From the NCBI GenBank assembly GCA_902795835.1, contig CADBNA010000194.1, forward strand, positions 1 through 7,386: a stretch of DNA of 7,386 nucleotides. The letters are read 5' to 3'. The notes under the pieces were generated by a model that worked only from the letters and a program-made list of their open reading frames with translations, did not search any database and had not been told where the DNA came from. The position numbers and the translations under genes were made by a program. This document shows, piece after piece, positions 4,570 to 7,386 of this stretch (its first letter is position 1; each line of letters starts with the position of its first letter). The DNA comes from an uncultured Lachnospiraceae bacterium. GTDB taxonomy: Bacteria; Bacillota_A; Clostridia; Lachnospirales; Lachnospiraceae.

Positions 4570-5493
4570 ATGGAGGGAATTACATTTTATTTTGAGTGGG
4601 AAAAAGCACTGATGGAATGGCTGCACAGCTTTCTGGGCGGGCCAGGCATTACAGCCGCTTCCTTCGCTACTTTTCTGGGGGAAGAAGTGATGCTGATCGC
4701 CGTTCTCGGTTTTCTGTACTGGTGCTGGGATAAAAAAGCAGGGCAGTTTATCGGTCTGAATGTCATGGTCGGGCTGATTTTAAATCCGATGGTGAAAAAT
4801 GCAGTCATGCGCCGCCGCCCGTATTTCGACCATAAAAAGATCCGCTGCCTGAAACCGGTCCACCCGGATGCCGATATCTACGACATCACGGCACAGGGCT
4901 ATTCCTTTCCGAGCGGACATTCCATGAATGCAGCCATTGTTTACGGTTCGCTTCCTGCCGCTCTGACAGGCAGGCCCGTGTTCTGGAGTGTGCTGGCTTT
5001 TCTCCTCCCACTTCTGGCAGGTATCTCCCGCGTTCTGCTGGGTGTGCACTATCCTACAGATGTGCTGGCCGGCTGGATTCTCGGTGGGCTTGTTGTGCTG
5101 GTAATGTCTGCCCTGCAGCGCAGGGTCCGCAGGCAGGGCTGTCTCCGGCTGGCAGTATTTCTGCTGGCCATTCCGGGCATTTTCTACTGCCGGACAACCG
5201 ATTACTTTACCTCTCTTGGTCTCATGGCCGGCTTCGTGCTGGCTGTCCCCTTTGAAGAGCGTTTTGTACAGTTCGAGAACACACGGAAAGCAACGCATAT
5301 TCTGCTGCGGATGGCAGGAGGCTTTCTCCTGTACTTCGGACTGAACAAACTGCTCAAGCTTCCGTTTTCAGCAGCATTCCTGGGAAGTCCCGAACTGCCT
5401 TCGCTCCTGGTGCGCAGCCTGCGCTACATGATCATAACTTTTGTGCTGCTGGGTGTTTATCCGCTGGCCTTCGGGCGAATCAAAAGGGGTTAG
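4570..5493 (+). CDS. PAP2-superfamily integral membrane phosphatase
   Basis: This 307-residue polytopic membrane protein carries the full PAP2 signature: KNAVMRRRP (76-84, KX6RP), FPSGH (113-117, PSGH) and SRVLLGVHYPTD (153-164, SRX5HX3D). His117 and His160 are the expected catalytic pair, with Asp164 assisting. The family removes phosphate from lipid phosphates such as phosphatidate, phosphatidylglycerophosphate or undecaprenyl pyrophosphate at the outer membrane face. Likely membrane segments lie near 27-53, 60-75, 137-157, 162-182, 192-206, 214-227, 243-262 and 285-303. The core resembles the bacterial PgpB/BcrC type, but about 140 residues of extra hydrophobic sequence follow the last motif, so the substrate cannot be assigned. 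The start at 4570 has GAGGAG six bases upstream and its own promoter. Its last 14 bp overlap the convergent GH3 gene. Confidence 0.93.
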   Translation: MEGITFYFEWEKALMEWLHSFLGGPGITAASFATFLGEEVMLIAVLGFLYWCWDKKAGQFIGLNVMVGLILNPMVKNAVMRRRPYFDHKKIRCLKPVHPDADIYDITAQGYSFPSGHSMNAAIVYGSLPAALTGRPVFWSVLAFLLPLLAGISRVLLGVHYPTDVLAGWILGGLVVLVMSALQRRVRRQGCLRLAVFLLAIPGIFYCRTTDYFTSLGLMAGFVLAVPFEERFVQFENTRKATHILLRMAGGFLLYFGLNKLLKLPFSAAFLGSPELPSLLVRSLRYMIITFVLLGVYPLAFGRIKRG

Positions 5494-7219
5494 AGAGAGC
5501 CGTCCCTTTTGACTCACGGACAACCGGCACCTTGACCTGGGCTTTGTTGGCTTTGCCGCGGGCATACTCTTCGTAGATCTTCCAGTGCCAGCCTTCCGGC
5601 ATGATCATGACTTCGGCTTCCCCGAGGGCAGTACCCCGTGCCCAGTCGTACATCTCAATGTGAGTGCGCAGATACCGGTCCACCTTTTCGGACAGGCCGT
5701 CTGTATCTGTCACTTCCCGGTCCGGTTCTATGTAGATCTCGTACCGCACCTTTTCGGGATCGGGATAGACCTGCAGCGCGCGGATGCCGAAGCTGTCTGC
5801 AACTGCCTCGCGAATAGTCTGCTGCAGCAGGGAACCGTAGATCTTTTCCTGAGCCAGATTGGCGCAGTCGCCTGCTTTTGTCCGGAAGCTGATCAGCGGC
5901 GTCGTGCCGATAAACCCGTCCACATGGATAATGTCATGGATGCGGTAGCGGTACAGGCCTGAGTTTGTCGTCAGCAGGATCTCATAGTCCTTTCCCTCCT
6001 CCAGCTCATGCGCCATCAGAGGCTCCTCGTCCTCGCTCCCGTCCGGGATAAACTCATAGAAGCCGGTATACGTCATCAATGCGCCTGCCGGCGTCTCGGA
6101 CGTCAGCGGAATATTGACCTTTGCTTCGCTGGCCCCATAACCGAGTTCCATGAAGTGCACGCCTTCCGGAAGCAGCGGCCGGACAGCTTCTGCATAACTG
6201 CCCACGGATCCGCCGAGCCAGAACGATGCGCAGCGAATCTCCGGCCAGTAATAGCGGGGGATAAACCTGCCCTCCTTTGCAAGCGCTGCCAGCTGCTCTG
6301 CCCGCTCCGGAGCAGGTCTGAGCACACGTTTCAATGCCTTCTTCACATCCTCCGGCATTTCCAGACGGCACGTGCCCTCCCGGATATCTTCAATCAGCTC
6401 CCACTGGTGTTTCTCGCCGTACCGGATAATTTTTTCCAGAAGCTTTGCGTTGTTTCCCTCGATCATGACTATGTTCTCATAAAAGAGGGCTGCCCGCAGG
6501 GCCATGTAACTGTATTCTTCATCGGTATAATGATTGGCGAGCAGCCCCGGTACGGCCATCAGGGCTGCCGTCCTGCCTCCGCTCTCAAGCATGGCAGTCC
6601 TGCCGGAAGCGGATCCACTGGGGATCCCGCCTTCTGTAAAGCGTGCCGCCGTGTCGCTGGCCAGGGCAAATACCTTCGCCCCTCTCCGGAGAAAATAGCC
6701 TATGGTCCCGCAGGCAAGAGCTTTCTCCATATTCCGGGTGGTGCCGGCAATCTCACGGACCAGTGTGTCCCTGGCGCTCTCGGGGATCAGCTTGTAAGCC
6801 CCGGTGGTGCCGGTGGTCTCGTAAAAATACACGGCCTTTCCCGGAAAGAGAATATCCGCCTCTCCTTTTTCCAGCCGTTTCATATACTCACTATAGTCGC
6901 TCCATTCGGAGACCGGTACGGCACGGCGGAAGGCCTTTACGCTGCCAATGTCGGAAAAATGATGGGCCCTGCCGAATTCCGTGTCCTGGTTCGCCCGGAG
7001 AAGCTCCTTCAAAACAGTCTTCTGTACCCTCTCACAGTCCTGAAACAGTCTCCTCTCCATCCGGATCATACCGAACAGCTTCTCCTTTTTCAGAAGCTCT
7101 GCCATCTGCTGCTGTCCCGCGGCTTTCAGGAAAGCCCGATACCGGGCCTCCGGCACCTGACGCCGTGCCAGAAATGCCGCTGCCTTATTAATGAATTCCG
7201 CAGCTGCTTTTTTTCTCAT
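5480..7219 (-). CDS. GH3-family (auxin-responsive GH3-like) adenylate-forming enzyme
   Basis: This 579-residue protein has the length and motif order of GH3 acyl-acid amido synthetases, part of the ANL adenylating superfamily. The ATP loop is YETTGTTGAYKLIP (133-146), followed by LGYGASEAKVNIP (359-371), GLYRYRIHDIIHVDGF (421-436), FRTKAGDCANLAQEKI (445-460) and a C-terminal KAQVKVPVVR (559-568), whose Lys563 corresponds to the conserved lysine near the end of plant GH3 proteins. The plant YRxGD motif reads YRIHD here, keeping the Asp expected to bind ribose. Plant members activate a carboxylic acid (auxin, jasmonate or benzoate) as an adenylate and join it to an amino acid. Substrates of bacterial relatives are largely unknown, so neither acid nor amine can be named. 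No signal peptide or membrane segment is seen. The start at 7219 has a modest GGGGA upstream and no clear promoter, so it may be co-transcribed with the partial frame ending at 7276. Confidence 0.9.
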   Translation of the reverse strand: MRKKAAAEFINKAAAFLARRQVPEARYRAFLKAAGQQQMAELLKKEKLFGMIRMERRLFQDCERVQKTVLKELLRANQDTEFGRAHHFSDIGSVKAFRRAVPVSEWSDYSEYMKRLEKGEADILFPGKAVYFYETTGTTGAYKLIPESARDTLVREIAGTTRNMEKALACGTIGYFLRRGAKVFALASDTAARFTEGGIPSGSASGRTAMLESGGRTAALMAVPGLLANHYTDEEYSYMALRAALFYENIVMIEGNNAKLLEKIIRYGEKHQWELIEDIREGTCRLEMPEDVKKALKRVLRPAPERAEQLAALAKEGRFIPRYYWPEIRCASFWLGGSVGSYAEAVRPLLPEGVHFMELGYGASEAKVNIPLTSETPAGALMTYTGFYEFIPDGSEDEEPLMAHELEEGKDYEILLTTNSGLYRYRIHDIIHVDGFIGTTPLISFRTKAGDCANLAQEKIYGSLLQQTIREAVADSFGIRALQVYPDPEKVRYEIYIEPDREVTDTDGLSEKVDRYLRTHIEMYDWARGTALGEAEVMIMPEGWHWKIYEEYARGKANKAQVKVPVVRESKGTALSNPF

Positions 7220-7275
7220 ACGCTTTATTCCCCGTTCTGAATGGGCGGTCTTAGAGACACCCGTTTTTTCTCTGT

Positions 7276-7386
7276 TTATGCGGCACCGTCGCTGCCATAA
7301 GCGCCGCCAACGCCTTCAACACCACCAGCATCATCGGCGCCATCAGCTCCACCAGCGCCATCGGCGCCATCCGTACCATCGGCGCC
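7276..7386 (-). CDS. C-terminal end of a Gly-X-Y-rich protein (partial, unidentified)
   Basis: The minus strand is open from the window edge to TAA at 7278-7276, giving 36 residues starting GADGTDGADGAGGADGAD and ending GAYGSDGAA. Eleven of twelve consecutive triplets begin with Gly; the exception is DAG. The X and Y positions are mostly Ala and Asp, with no proline. This could be a collagen-like or other low-complexity tail of a surface or chaperone-type protein. It ends 56 bp before the GH3 start on the same strand, so the two may be co-transcribed. The stretch is built on a nine-base GGCGCCGAT-like repeat, which keeps several frames open, so coding is not certain. I do not recognise the family. 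Confidence 0.4.
   Translation of the reverse strand, partial: GADGTDGADGAGGADGADDAGGVEGVGGAYGSDGAA

Noticed and set aside
6008..7240. A 410-codon plus-strand open frame opposite the GH3 gene
   Set aside because: It lies antisense to a gene with a full GH3 motif set. Its product has no recognisable domain and is rich in Pro, His, Arg and Cys, typical of a shadow frame in GC-rich coding DNA.
7243..7269. Plus-strand hairpin GGG..GTCT-TAG-AGAC..CCC followed by six T's between the Gly-rich tail and GH3
   Set aside because: The stem is short and interrupted, and no plus-strand gene ends nearby for it to terminate. On the minus strand it lacks a T-run, so it is not called a terminator.

Overview
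The window looks like chromosomal DNA of a Clostridia-type Firmicute, most likely near Lachnospiraceae. This is inferred from strong AGGAGG-type ribosome sites, a solute-binding lipoprotein with a Ser/Glu/Ala linker next to a LacI-family regulator, Gram-positive-like promoters, and moderately GC-rich coding DNA. No marker gene fixes the genus. No RNA gene, insertion sequence, CRISPR array or phage gene was found.

Layout. (1) Positions 1-635, minus strand: the first 211 codons of a sugar-type ABC transporter solute-binding lipoprotein, cut off by the window edge. (2) Positions 636-1050: a 415-bp divergent control region with two palindromic LacI-type operators, a candidate promoter for each gene and a perfect inverted repeat in the lacI-type leader. 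(3) Positions 1051-2046, plus strand: the LacI/GalR-family regulator. (4) Positions 4471 down to 2065, minus strand: a phenylalanine operon made of a TTGACA promoter, a Phe-rich leader peptide, an intrinsic terminator, a bifunctional chorismate mutase/prephenate dehydratase and an AroG-type DAHP synthase. (5) Positions 4570-5493, plus strand: a PAP2-family membrane phosphatase with its own extended -10 promoter, divergent from the Phe operon. (6) Positions 7219 down to 5480, minus strand: a GH3-family adenylate-forming enzyme, convergent with PAP2 and overlapping it by 14 bp. (7) Positions 7386 down to 7276, minus strand: the C-terminal end of an unidentified reading frame made almost entirely of Gly-X-Y triplets.

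How the genes work together. The regulator and the solute-binding protein form a standard divergent sugar-uptake control unit. The operators have the TGAAACGTTTCA form and one lies at the expected transcription start of the transporter gene. The Phe operon joins the entry step of the shikimate pathway (DAHP synthase) to the committed Phe branch (chorismate to phenylpyruvate) on one transcript.

The most notable signal is the leader of that operon. A ribosome site and a 37-codon ORF with eight Phe codons (three consecutive, a fourth two codons later) are followed by a terminator that ends 18 nt before the structural gene. No T-box motif was seen. This is the architecture of ribosome-mediated transcription attenuation, well known for pheA in enteric bacteria but not the usual Phe control in Firmicutes. 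PAP2, GH3 and the Gly-rich tail have no evident link to the pathway; a role for GH3 in conjugating an aromatic acid would be speculation from proximity.
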